A stretch of DNA of 64,000 nt from positions 62,001 through 126,000 of the forward strand of contig NZ_JBNNWS010000007.1 in the NCBI RefSeq assembly GCF_050281185.1. Direction: 5' to 3'. Shown here one piece after another: positions 42,749 through 50,945 of this stretch; positions within the stretch are counted from its first letter, which is position 1, and every line of letters begins with the position of its first letter. Under the pieces are notes generated by a model, which made no database searches, was not told the DNA's origin, and was given only the letters and a program-made list of their open reading frames with translations. The DNA comes from Heyndrickxia sp050281185. Its GTDB lineage: Bacteria > Bacillota > Bacilli > Bacillales > Bacillaceae_C. Made by a program: the position numbers and the translations under genes.

Positions 42749-44473
42749 ATGTTACGCAGGTTTTTTTCTTATTATATGCCGCATAAAAAACTATTTATTA
42801 TAGATTTTTGTAGTGCAGTAGTAGTTGCGATTTTAGAATTAGCTTTTCCACTTGCTGTGCAGTGGTTTATTGATGATCTTTTACCAGAAGGAAATTGGTC
42901 TACAATTGTCTCGGTTAGTGTTGGTTTACTGGTACTGTATTTAATGAGTACTTTTTTACAATTTATTGTGAACTACTGGGGACATAAGCTAGGGATTAAT
43001 ATCGAAACGGATATGAGACAGCAATTGTTTCAGCATGTACAAAAACAGTCCTTTCGTTTTTTCGACAATACGAAGACTGGACATATTATGAGCCGGATTT
43101 CGAATGATTTATTTGATATTGGGGAGCTTGCCCACCATGGTCCTGAAGATATGTTTATTGCTGTAATGACGTTTGTTGGAGCATTTTGGATTATGTTAAC
43201 GATTAATGTTCAACTTGCATTAGTAACGATTGTTATTGTTCCGTTTCTAATTTGGTTAATTGTTGTTTGTAATTTAAAAATGAATAAAGCATGGAAACAA
43301 ATGTATAGTGATATTGCGGATGTGAATGCACGGGTAGAGGATAGCGTATCCGGAGTTCGTGTCGTCCAATCGTTTACAAATGAAAGGTATGAGATTTCAA
43401 GATTTACTAAGAATAATCGCAAGTTTAGAAAAGCGAAGCTTGGCGGCTATAAAGTAATGTCATTTAGCAGTTCGGGAATTTATATGATGACGAGATTCAT
43501 TGTGCTCGCAGTTTTAATATATGGTGCTTGGCTTAATTTTAACAACAAGCTTTCTCCAGGAGAACTTGTCGGCTTCATACTTTATATGAATGTTCTTTTT
43601 AAACCAATTGATAAAATTAGTGCTCTAATGGAACTGTATCCAAAAGGAATGGCTGGCTTCAAACGTTTTACAGAATTAATTGACCAAGAGCCGGAAGTAG
43701 TAGATGTGAAGGGGGCGATGGAAGTTCCGTACCTTCATGGAGACATTGCTTTTGAAGATGTGACCTTTAGTTATGATGAGCACAAGCCAGTTCTTGAGAA
43801 CATCGATTTAAAAATTCAGTCTGGTGAAACAGTTGCTTTCGTGGGACCTTCTGGAGCAGGGAAAACAACCATCTGCTCGCTTATTCCACGATTTTATGAT
43901 GTAGATGCTGGAAAGATATTAATTGACGGAATCGATATTTGCAAAATGACGAAAGAATCACTTCGATCACAAATCGGTATTGTTCAGCAGGATGTCTTCC
44001 TTTTTACAGGAACATTGCGTGAAAATATCGCTTACGGGAAGCTGGATGCAACTGAAGAAGAGATTGTAGAAGCAGCAAGACGTGCTCATTTAGAAGAGTT
44101 CATTCATTCCCTTCCATTTGGTTACGAAACACAAATTGGAGAGCGGGGACTTAAACTATCAGGAGGGCAAAAACAGAGAATCGCTATTGCACGTATGTTT
44201 TTGAAAAACCCGCCTATTTTAATTTTAGACGAAGCAACATCTGCACTAGACACAGAAACTGAACGAATTATTCAACAAGCATTGAATGAACTAGCCAAAA
44301 ACCGTACAACTCTCATCATCGCCCATAGACTTGCTACAATTCAAAACGCGGATCGAATTATCGTCGTCACTGAAGACGGCATTGCAGAAGAAGGAACCCA
44401 CAATGAATTAATAGCAAAAGGTGGTATTTTCGCCAAGCTCCACCAAGTACAATATCAGCAACAAGGGGTTTAA
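42749..44473 (+). CDS. ABC exporter, fused permease/ATPase (MsbA/LmrA type)
   Basis: This 574-aa half-transporter has six membrane helices (residues about 15-300) and a C-terminal ATPase with Walker A GPSGAGKTT, signature LSGGQKQRIAIARM, Walker B ILILDEATSALD and switch His in IIAHRLATI. SFRFFDNTKTGHIMSRISND is the usual first coupling-helix region. It would act as a homodimer exporting lipids, peptides or drugs. The gene stands alone just before the 52-bp repeat array. Confidence 0.93.
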   Translation: MLRRFFSYYMPHKKLFIIDFCSAVVVAILELAFPLAVQWFIDDLLPEGNWSTIVSVSVGLLVLYLMSTFLQFIVNYWGHKLGINIETDMRQQLFQHVQKQSFRFFDNTKTGHIMSRISNDLFDIGELAHHGPEDMFIAVMTFVGAFWIMLTINVQLALVTIVIVPFLIWLIVVCNLKMNKAWKQMYSDIADVNARVEDSVSGVRVVQSFTNERYEISRFTKNNRKFRKAKLGGYKVMSFSSSGIYMMTRFIVLAVLIYGAWLNFNNKLSPGELVGFILYMNVLFKPIDKISALMELYPKGMAGFKRFTELIDQEPEVVDVKGAMEVPYLHGDIAFEDVTFSYDEHKPVLENIDLKIQSGETVAFVGPSGAGKTTICSLIPRFYDVDAGKILIDGIDICKMTKESLRSQIGIVQQDVFLFTGTLRENIAYGKLDATEEEIVEAARRAHLEEFIHSLPFGYETQIGERGLKLSGGQKQRIAIARMFLKNPPILILDEATSALDTETERIIQQALNELAKNRTTLIIAHRLATIQNADRIIVVTEDGIAEEGTHNELIAKGGIFAKLHQVQYQQQGV

Positions 44474-44562
44474 CTAAACTGTTCGCTTTTCTAATGTAGA
44501 AAAAACAATCAAAGTCGTGAGAATCTGCTTGTAAGACTATATTTTATTGATTGAAAATTGGT

Positions 44563-45295
44563 ACTTGATGTACTTCTACTGAGATGTACATCAAGTAGAT
44601 AATTGTAACAAGATCTACCAGAAAAGCGTGAAAAGAAGTAGATCAAAGAGGGAGCCCGTAACAAGATCTACCAGAAAAACGCTGAAAGAAGTAGATCAAG
44701 AGGGAACCTGTAACAAGATCTACCAGAAAAACGCGAAAAGAAGTAGATTAAGAGGGAAATCACAACAAGATCTACCAGAAAACCGCTGAAAGAAGTAGAT
44801 CAAGAGGGAACCCGTAACAAGATCTACCAGAAAAACGCGAAAAGAAGTAGATTAAGAGGGAAATCACGACAAGATCTACCAGAAAAACGCGAAAAGAAGT
44901 AGATCAAGAGGGAAATCGCAACAAGATCTACCAGAAAAACGTGGAAAGAAGTAGATTAAGGGGGAACTGTAACAAGATCTACCAGAATAACGCAAAAAGA
45001 AGTAGATCCAGAGGGAAACCACAACAAGATCTACCAGAAAAACGCGAAAAGAAGTAGATCCAGAGGGAACCCGCGACAAGATCTACCAGAAAAACGTGGA
45101 AAGAAGTAGATCAAGAGGGAAACCGCAACAAGATTTACCAGAAAAACGTGGAAAGAAGTAGATTAAGAGGGAAACCGCAACAAGATCTACCAGAAAAACG
45201 CGAAAAAAAGTAGATCCAGAAGGAAAACCGCAACAAGATCTACCAGAAAAACAAAAAAAGTACACCAAGCGGAAAGCCGCGACAAGATGTACTTC
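44563..45295. repeat. Array of about 14 tandem 52-bp repeats
   Basis: CAAGATCTACC (or close variant) starts at 44609, 44662, 44714, 44766, 44818, 44870, 44922, 44973, 45025, 45077, 45129, 45181, 45234 and 45283. The steps are 51-53 bp, with 49 for the last. Each unit has a 7-bp inverted pair GATCTAC ... GTAGATC about 19 nt apart. At both edges the pair changes together to GATGTAC/GTACATC-like, so pairing is kept. The period is not a multiple of three and reading frames do not persist. It lies between an ABC exporter and the end of a NERD gene. Confidence 0.92.
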
Positions 45296-45393
45296 AAAAT
45301 AAATAAACAAACCTAAGCATTCAATAATATAACCTAGTATATGAAGCAATATTTCCTATATTACTCATATTCTTTAAAAGAATTTAAGATTCA

Positions 45394-46308
45394 TCATGTT
45401 TCATATGACATATAATAAGAAGTACGTCCAAACCCTATTATTTTAAAATTCTTTGAAAGAATATTGAGAATGGTCCTTCTTGGTATTATTTTACACCATT
45501 CTTGTATTTCGTTTGTAGTTATCTTTCTTTCAGGAAAAAGAATTGCCCATTCCTCTACACTCCGTATTACTGCAGCTGTAACATTTTCTTTGTGATCACA
45601 TGTTTCACAAACTAATGAGTTTTTACTGAAATCGTTAACAAAGGAACGACAGCGTGCACAAGCTACCCCCTTTTTTAGTTGATCAAAAGTATAGTCAGGT
45701 ATCCGTTTGTAAGGGGACTCTTCTGAATGAACGGAAACTAATTGTTCAGCTAATTTTAAGTATTTGTCTTTCATTTTTGAAGTTCTCTGAGTAAATTTAT
45801 TTATAAATCGAGAAAGCTGTGTTGGAAAAATAATAGGAAGATTTCGTGGAGCTTGATATAAGTGAAATTCGGGGTTAATGAAGATAACATATGATTCGAT
45901 TGGATAGTTCAATCCAAGATCTTGGAGTAGTCTTCGAAATAAGGATTCACTTCGTTTTAACTGGAGTATTGGGTTTTTTATTTCATTTCCGGATATTGAG
46001 TACCATCGATCAGCTTCGATATAATAATCTCCTTCATAATTTTTAATTTCGATCATGTATATTGTTGGATTAGAGATTAATAGCGAATCAATTTGACAAA
46101 TCGTATTATTACTTTCGAGAAGTAAATCGTTTAATATAAGCCAATCGTTCGAAATGTTCTTTATCCGCTCATCAAAAGTTTGCTCTCCTTTAAAGCCTTT
46201 TTCTAAGGTTAAATAGTTCATTTTATCTTTTTCTGATAAATGCATTCGCTCATTTAAGTATCTTAGAAGTTTTAATTCTACTGATTCATTGCGAGGTTTA
46301 AAAATCAA
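45394..46308 (-). CDS. NERD-domain (nuclease-related) protein with zinc ribbon
   Basis: This 304-aa protein has residues 40-170 as a NERD domain: KGFKGEQTFDERI, QIDSLLISNPTIYMIEIKNYEG (given in family order: acidic residue, then E-x-K core) and YVIFINPEFHLY. This is a PD-(D/E)xK-like nuclease fold. A zinc ribbon follows (ACARCRSF, VCETCDHK) and then a helical C-terminal domain (EEWAILFPERKITTNEIQEW). The start is TTG with GGAG eight bases before. NERD proteins may process DNA or act in defence; no partner gene is seen. A decayed copy of its 3' end lies at 48135-48545. Confidence 0.85.
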   Translation of the reverse strand: MIFKPRNESVELKLLRYLNERMHLSEKDKMNYLTLEKGFKGEQTFDERIKNISNDWLILNDLLLESNNTICQIDSLLISNPTIYMIEIKNYEGDYYIEADRWYSISGNEIKNPILQLKRSESLFRRLLQDLGLNYPIESYVIFINPEFHLYQAPRNLPIIFPTQLSRFINKFTQRTSKMKDKYLKLAEQLVSVHSEESPYKRIPDYTFDQLKKGVACARCRSFVNDFSKNSLVCETCDHKENVTAAVIRSVEEWAILFPERKITTNEIQEWCKIIPRRTILNILSKNFKIIGFGRTSYYMSYET

Positions 46309-46413
46309 TTTCTACATCTCCAATCTGTATTAAGTTTAGTAATTTCCTCTCTTTAAATAGTATAATACTTCAGACTATTTTAAAAAGCCTTTATAGAACA
46401 CAATTTTTTTTAA

Positions 46414-46680
46414 TTAGTTTAGCTTCAAAGGTATAAATATTGCTCCATCAAAAAATTTGATTGTATCATCCATCTTATATAAATGTACACCGGGATCATC
46501 TTTGGACAAATAGAGGTATTTTTCACTTGGGACGGAAGGTTTGTGTTGGCAGAGTATCGAGGATAAAATCAAAAAGTTGCGGATAACATGGAAATCCCGT
46601 AGATATATTATCGGTTATATTTTTGTGTAATGGGTATCCATGTTTAATATCGCAATTTCTTAAAAATCCTATTATAATGG
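46414..46680 (-). pseudogene. Frameshifted remnant of an unidentified gene
   Basis: On the minus strand one frame reads DIKHGYPLHKNITDNISTGF and continues to LPTQTFRPK, then stops. A second frame takes over at once with KYLYLSKDDPGVHLYKMDDT and ends KFFDGAIFIPLKLN before TAA. Joined, they read as one protein-like sequence broken by a frameshift near 46530. No start or ribosome binding site is evident and I do not recognise the family. It fills the gap between the NERD gene and the methyltransferase. Confidence 0.5.
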
Positions 46681-46713
46681 ACATCAAGATCTTAAAATTG
46701 TAAGAAAATGGTG

Positions 46714-47331
46714 ATGTCATTGCTTGAATGGACAGGTGAAAGAATTATTCCGAAACAACTGAAGCCCACAAACGGGATGTTATTAGAACATATTGCGAGG
46801 TACTATTTTGCGACCCCTTATATAAAAGGGAGAGTATTGGATATTGCTTGTGGCACAGGCTATGGCTGCCATATGGTCGCTAAGGATCGAAAACGCGAGC
46901 TAGTGGAATTGATCGGAGTGGATATTGATAAAGAAACAATCGAGTATGCCAACCGGGAATATCATCATCAAAAGATTACCTATCTACAAGGAGACTGTTT
47001 AGATCCGAAACTGCCAGAAAAATTAGGAATGTTTGATACAATCTTAAGTTTTGAAACGATTGAACATGTTAAGGATGATCAATTGTTTATGGATTATTTG
47101 TATCAAATGTTAAAGCCTGGGGGGACATTGGTGTTATCTAGTCCTTTTGGAAGAGGTCGCGGGATGCCGACGAGTGAACCTTTCCATGTTCATCAGCTTA
47201 CACCAGAAGAGTTTGAGGATTTATTTATCCGCTTTTCTAATGTAGAAATTTATTATCAAAGAGGACCGACATTTGAGAGGCAGCGTGAGGGAGTCCGATA
47301 TTTTATTGGAGTGGCGGTTTGTACAAAGTAA
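46714..47331 (+). CDS. Class I SAM-dependent methyltransferase
   Basis: This protein of about 205 aa has Rossmann-type SAM-binding motif I VLDIACGTGYGCHMVA, acidic motif IGVDIDKETIEYANR, LQGDCLDP, and FDTILSFETIEHV (motif IV), followed by LKPGGTLVLSSPFG. The N-terminal LLEWTGERIIP segment is shared with a group of Bacillus methyltransferases of unknown substrate. The start could be ATG 46708 or 46714; neither has a strong ribosome binding site. A terminator follows. Confidence 0.88.
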   Translation: MSLLEWTGERIIPKQLKPTNGMLLEHIARYYFATPYIKGRVLDIACGTGYGCHMVAKDRKRELVELIGVDIDKETIEYANREYHHQKITYLQGDCLDPKLPEKLGMFDTILSFETIEHVKDDQLFMDYLYQMLKPGGTLVLSSPFGRGRGMPTSEPFHVHQLTPEEFEDLFIRFSNVEIYYQRGPTFERQREGVRYFIGVAVCTK

Positions 47332-47341
47332 GAGTAAAAAA

Positions 47342-47388
47342 GCCCTGAAGTAGGTCGGAAATTTGAACCTATCAGGGCGAATTTTTTG
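47342..47388. terminator. Bidirectional terminator
   Basis: Stem GCCCTGA / TCAGGGC with an inner TAGGT / ACCTA pair is followed by T6. It lies between the methyltransferase and the convergent 156-aa gene. Confidence 0.85.
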
Positions 47389-47391
47389 TCA

Positions 47392-47862
47392 TTATAATCT
47401 AGAAAATCCCTCTTCATGCAAATATTCAGCAGCTTCTTGGTATGAATTAAATGTGCCATCCAGATTTAAGCCTGCATAAACATTCCACATATCATCTTCA
47501 TTTATAAGAATTAATGTATGGTTGTCCTGGTTAATCCATTTTTCTTCCGTTTGCTCTCCAACAATGGATGATTCAATGGCTGTTTTCGGAGCAAGTGAGA
47601 GAATAGATTTTTGAATGATGGTCCGAAGCTCTTCCTCGGAAAAATCTCGAATGTTTACCATTCCTTTATCATCCACCTGATAATCGCTCAGATTCCCCGC
47701 GTAAACAAAGCCATTCCCATTTGGATGTAAATGATAAACGACATTCTTTTTATCAGATGAGCTTTCTTCATAATGAAAATTTATTCTCCCCAGTGATACA
47801 TTTTTCCTTTCCAGCTCTGGAAAGGATTCAATAATTGCTAGTTTATCTTCAAAAGTAAGCAT
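47392..47862 (-). CDS. Conserved hypothetical protein (156 aa)
   Basis: This soluble acidic protein has two similar beta-rich segments, NGFVYAGNLSDYQVDD and MWNVYAGLNLDGTFNS, the latter followed by a helix YQEAAEYLHEEGFSRL. No catalytic motif is recognised. The start ATG is preceded by GTGGAGGCTAT. It stands alone and shares a terminator with the methyltransferase gene. Confidence 0.72.
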   Translation of the reverse strand: MLTFEDKLAIIESFPELERKNVSLGRINFHYEESSSDKKNVVYHLHPNGNGFVYAGNLSDYQVDDKGMVNIRDFSEEELRTIIQKSILSLAPKTAIESSIVGEQTEEKWINQDNHTLILINEDDMWNVYAGLNLDGTFNSYQEAAEYLHEEGFSRL

Positions 47863-47984
47863 ATAGCCTCCACGTAAAAATATGATTTAATTGCACAATT
47901 ATATCATAATCCATATTTTTTCAAAATCTAAGTACGGGACTTGTTTAACAATAAGCTAATATATCTTTATCATTCGAAAAATCG

Positions 47985-48060
47985 TACAAAGATGTACCTT
48001 AACAGAGCGGGATGAAGCACATCATCTGTAAAATCAGTTAAAGATGTACCTCAAAAGAGA
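47985..48060. repeat. Two degenerate units of the 52-bp repeat
   Basis: GATGTACCT starts at 47991 and again at 48043, exactly 52 bp apart, in ACAAAGATGTACCT and TTAAAGATGTACCT contexts. The first unit keeps a partial pairing partner (CACATC). These lie beside the NERD pseudogene, mirroring the array beside the intact NERD gene. Confidence 0.6.
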
Positions 48061-48205
48061 AGAGGCATTATCTAAGATGATGGCTGGTAGAAGGTAATGA
48101 TCCTCAGATACTCTTAATCAATAAAAGATATGATATAGACTTCATTTTGTTTCGCTCTGACGAACATAATAAGAAGACAGACCATGTCCTATGATCTTAA
48201 AGTTA

Positions 48206-48433
48206 GGCTCTTTTCGTATAAATTGTTGCTTTTAGACTATAAACTTAGTCCGTTGATTTCCGCTCCAGACACTTGCTTTCCGCGGGGAGTGATGGGAGCC
48301 TCCTCGGCGTTACCGCCTGTGGGGTCTCCCACTTCCCTCTTTTTCCCGCAGGAGTCAAGTGTCCTCCGCTACAATCAACTCAGATTGTTAATAAAATATC
48401 ACTAAAAAAGCAACAAACTTTACGAAAACAGCC
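48206..48433. mobile_element. Composite MITE family R1, copy E (228 bp), inserted in the NERD pseudogene
   Basis: Ends GGCTCTTTTCGTATAAATTG and CAAACTTTACGAAAACAGCC form long imperfect inverted repeats. The target duplication is an exact 8 bp, TAAAGTTA (48198-48205 and 48434-48441). The usual interior of the family is replaced by a second, unrelated palindromic element (48252-48379). Confidence 0.88.
48252..48379. repeat. Inner Bacillaceae-type palindromic repeat (TTTCCGCTCCAG... type)
   Basis: The element runs from GTTGATTTCCGCTCCAGACA to CCTCCGCTACAATCAAC, with inner TTTCCGCGGGGAG and GGAGCCTCCTCGGCG. The ends are imperfect inverted repeats. This GC-rich palindrome is a widespread dispersed repeat in Bacillaceae. 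Here it sits inside an R1 MITE. Confidence 0.8.
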
Positions 48434-48611
48434 TAAAGTTATTAGAAAGAACCATACATAATTCGTGTATTACGTTTGTAGTGATCTTTCTTTTAGGGAA
48501 AAGAATAGTCCATTCCTCTACACTCCTTAACAAAGCAGATGTAATAATAAAAAGTACTACGACCCTAAAATCTCCATCATTTGTTTTACATAAAGTGATT
48601 CTTTCAATGCA

Positions 48612-48634
48612 TCATATCCGTCTATTAATGTAAA
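48612..48634 (+). promoter_or_regulatory. Possible ECF-type promoter upstream of the sigma gene
   Basis: A CGTC element (48629-48632) lies 17 bp after a weak TGATTC hexamer (48606-48611) and about 20 bp before the start codon. The CGTC -10 is typical of Bacillus ECF promoters, but the -35 is a poor match to TGAAAC, so autoregulation is only suggested. Confidence 0.3.
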
Positions 48635-48648
48635 GGGGGGAACCAAAT

Positions 48649-49182
48649 ATGCTCAATAATGATTTTGAAGCTATTTATCTTGAATATAGCGACAAAGTTT
48701 ATAGTTATATTTTTTTATTAGTAAAAAATAAAGAGCTAGCAGAAGATTTAACTCAAGAAACTTTTTATAAAGCTTATAGGAAAATTCATTCTTTTAAGGA
48801 GGAGGCAAGTATTTACACCTGGCTGATAAAGATAGGTAGAAATTTAACATATGACTTCTATCGAAGAAGAAGAGTGTTAAGTTTCTTCTCTATTGAAAAA
48901 TATAATGATAAAAGAGTTAGTAATGATACTCCTCAGGAAATTATTATCAAAGGTGAAAGAGTACAAATATTATATGAGGCTATAAAAAAGTTAAAGTTAG
49001 AATATCAGGAGGTCATCATTTTACGAAAAATTAAAGATTTTTCAATTAAAGAGGTTTCCATAATATTAGGGTGGAGTGAAGTGAAGGTTAAGAATACAAC
49101 ATCAAGAGCAATAGTATCTCTAAGAAAAATATTATCTGAAAAGGGGGAGGATTTTGATGCGAACTTCATTGAAATTGGATGA
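48649..49182 (+). CDS. ECF-type RNA polymerase sigma factor
   Basis: This 177-aa protein is of normal ECF length. Region 2 reads DKVYSYIFLLVKNKELAEDLTQETFYKAYR, here split at the usual place (LAEDLTQETF is diagnostic), with TWLIKIGRNLTYDFYRRRR. Region 4 reads LKLEYQEVIILRKIKDFSIK and SEVKVKNTTSRAIVSLRKIL. ATG 48649 has AAAGGGGGGAACC upstream. The next gene overlaps it by 26 bp and encodes a one-helix membrane protein, the usual position of an anti-sigma factor. Confidence 0.92.
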   Translation: MLNNDFEAIYLEYSDKVYSYIFLLVKNKELAEDLTQETFYKAYRKIHSFKEEASIYTWLIKIGRNLTYDFYRRRRVLSFFSIEKYNDKRVSNDTPQEIIIKGERVQILYEAIKKLKLEYQEVIILRKIKDFSIKEVSIILGWSEVKVKNTTSRAIVSLRKILSEKGEDFDANFIEIG

Positions 49183-49774
49183 GTCATTTAGTCAGTTAAA
49201 TAATATAGAACGTTCAAACCTACAAAAATATGCTACTCTTTCTTCGTTAAATAAAAGATTAGAGAGAAAAAGAACAAAGATTATTCCTTTTTTTATAAGT
49301 ACATGCGCTATTATCATAGCAATACTATTTACACTATTAACGGTGACAAATGTCTTTAATTCTGATTCATCATCACAATTGAAGAGTACACATAATCCTT
49401 ATGTGAAAATGATAAAAGGAAAACAAATCACCCAATCTTTAATATCAAAATCTAATTCTCCTTATACCTTTACCCCAGGTCAATTAAATCGTAGTCCAGA
49501 TCCAGTTGCTATGATAACGGACGATATACGTTGGAATGAAACTTTGAAGGACGCTTTGATTTTTATGAATGAAATAAAGAATCCTCCTACAGATGATCCA
49601 GGATATGATTTAATGATCTATATTAATAATGAAACTGTTATAAAATTCAAAATCTGGATCAATGACAAATTAATTATTTTTAAGGATTTTAAAACAAGCT
49701 CTTACTACTCCATAAAAAGTGATTTTTCGAAAGGATTTGGTTATATCTTAAATCATTTAACTACTTTAAGATGA
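49157..49774 (+). CDS. Membrane protein encoded with the ECF sigma factor (putative anti-sigma factor)
   Basis: This protein of about 205 aa has a cytoplasmic N-terminal part of about 45 residues (RTSLKLDESFSQLNNIERSN), one membrane helix (IIPFFISTCAIIIAILFTLL) and a C-terminal extracytoplasmic domain of about 130 residues (DDPGYDLMIYINNETVIKFK). This matches the layout of membrane anti-sigma factors, but no zinc-anti-sigma HxxxCxxC motif is present. ATG 49157 follows AAAGGGGGAGG. The role is inferred from gene order. Confidence 0.7.
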   Translation: MRTSLKLDESFSQLNNIERSNLQKYATLSSLNKRLERKRTKIIPFFISTCAIIIAILFTLLTVTNVFNSDSSSQLKSTHNPYVKMIKGKQITQSLISKSNSPYTFTPGQLNRSPDPVAMITDDIRWNETLKDALIFMNEIKNPPTDDPGYDLMIYINNETVIKFKIWINDKLIIFKDFKTSSYYSIKSDFSKGFGYILNHLTTLR

Positions 49775-49778
49775 AAAG

Positions 49779-49807
49779 AACTACAGAACTTTGACTGTAG
49801 TTTTTTT
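49779..49807 (+). terminator. Terminator of the ECF sigma operon
   Basis: Perfect 8-bp stem AACTACAG / CTGTAGTT is followed by a T run. Confidence 0.85.
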
Positions 49808-50045
49808 CATGTATATGATTATTTTTTACTTAATGCCCTCTTCCAAATCGAATTATAATATTTCCTATTTCATAACAGGAATTTTCTCACTATCCTCTGA
49901 ATTTGACCCTTCACTATATAAATTACTTAAAAATATTTAGCGAAATATCCCAATAATAAATACTCAACAGGCATCAAATTCCAGACTAAATAGTAACAGA
50001 TTGGATAAAATACCAAGATACTAATCAATTTGGAGTGAAAATATT

Positions 50046-50945
50046 TTGATTTATGATTGTATCATTATTGGCGGTGGAATTGCAGGATTACAGGCGGCGA
50101 TTCAATTAGGCAGATATCAGCATAAAATTCTTGTGATTGATTCTAATCACGGAAGATCAAACCTATGTAGGGCATATCACAATATTCTGGGATGGGGTAA
50201 CGGTGTAAGTGGTGATTATCTTCGGAGAACTGGAAGGGAACAAGCAGAAGAATTAGGAGTGGAGTTTATTAATCAAACGGTAATAGCTGTTGAAAATCAA
50301 GACAATGAGTTCGTTTGTACGGTAAAGGATGGAGTAAGATTTATCGGCAAACGTTTATTATTTGCTACTGGAATTATGGATCGTTTACCAGATTTTCCTG
50401 AGTTAATACCATGTCTGGGAATAAGTGTGTATGTGTGTCCTGATTGTGATGGCTACGAGGTGAAAAATAAACGTACGATTGTTATAGGGGCAGGAAATGC
50501 AGGGGCAAATATGGCACTAACCTTAAAATATTGGACACATGAGATTATCTACGTTAATCATGAAATAACCAATATTGATGATCAACTCCAAAAACAATTA
50601 GAGATAGAAAATATCACGTACTATCAAGAAGCAATCAGCAAGGTTCTAGGGAAAGAATCACAGTTTAAGGGGGTTGTTTTAAAAAGTGGAATTGTGTTAG
50701 ATGGGAAGCATGCTTTTGTTGCACTAGGAGGCAATGAAATTCGATCTGAACTGGCAGGAAACATAGGTGTAGAGCTGCATGAAAATAAACATATCTTAAC
50801 TAATCCAAGGACGAAAATGACAAATATTGAAAACGTATGGGCTGCGGGAGATGTCGCTGCCCACTCTGAACAAGTGACCATTGCGATGGGAGAAGGCTCC
50901 CAGGCAGCTATATGGATCCATAAAAGTTTACTCGAGAGTAACTAA
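50046..50945 (+). CDS. Thioredoxin reductase-like FAD/NAD(P) oxidoreductase
   Basis: This 299-aa flavoprotein has an N-terminal FAD Rossmann motif IIGGGIAGLQAA, an internal NADPH Rossmann motif VIGAGNAGANMAL and C-terminal WAAGDVAAHSEQ. A redox pair is present as VYVCPDCDGYE, i.e. CPDC where classical thioredoxin reductase has CATC or CAVC. It is a single gene starting with TTG 50046 after GGAGTG. The partner may be a thioredoxin-like protein or a small disulfide; none is encoded next to it. Confidence 0.85.
   Translation: MIYDCIIIGGGIAGLQAAIQLGRYQHKILVIDSNHGRSNLCRAYHNILGWGNGVSGDYLRRTGREQAEELGVEFINQTVIAVENQDNEFVCTVKDGVRFIGKRLLFATGIMDRLPDFPELIPCLGISVYVCPDCDGYEVKNKRTIVIGAGNAGANMALTLKYWTHEIIYVNHEITNIDDQLQKQLEIENITYYQEAISKVLGKESQFKGVVLKSGIVLDGKHAFVALGGNEIRSELAGNIGVELHENKHILTNPRTKMTNIENVWAAGDVAAHSEQVTIAMGEGSQAAIWIHKSLLESN

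Larger units (their letters stand above)
48135..48545 (-). pseudogene. Decayed NERD-protein 3' fragment split by a composite MITE
   Basis: Minus-strand translation of 48545-48442 gives ITSALLRSVEEWTILFPKRK and then ITTNVIHELCMVLSNN. After skipping the insertion at 48206-48433 it resumes NFKIIGHGLSSYYVRQSETK and stops. This aligns residue for residue with the C terminus of the NERD protein at 45394-46308 (TAAVIRSVEEWAILFPERK; NFKIIGFGRTSYYMSYET), apart from a short deletion. The 5' two thirds are missing. It is a dead paralogue. Confidence 0.85.

Noticed and set aside
44563..45295. CRISPR array
   Set aside because: The whole 52-bp unit repeats, with no unique spacers and no cas genes nearby.
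44876..45349. Two minus-strand open frames in the tandem repeat array (serine/cysteine-rich repeats)
   Set aside because: They come from the 52-bp repeat read in shifting frames; there is no ribosome binding site, and the period is not a multiple of three.
46523..46720. 65-codon minus-strand gene
   Set aside because: It has no ribosome binding site and continues in another frame after its stop, so it is treated as part of a pseudogene.
48184..48461. Open frames inside the composite MITE
   Set aside because: They read through repeat ends and the NERD pseudogene on the wrong strand.
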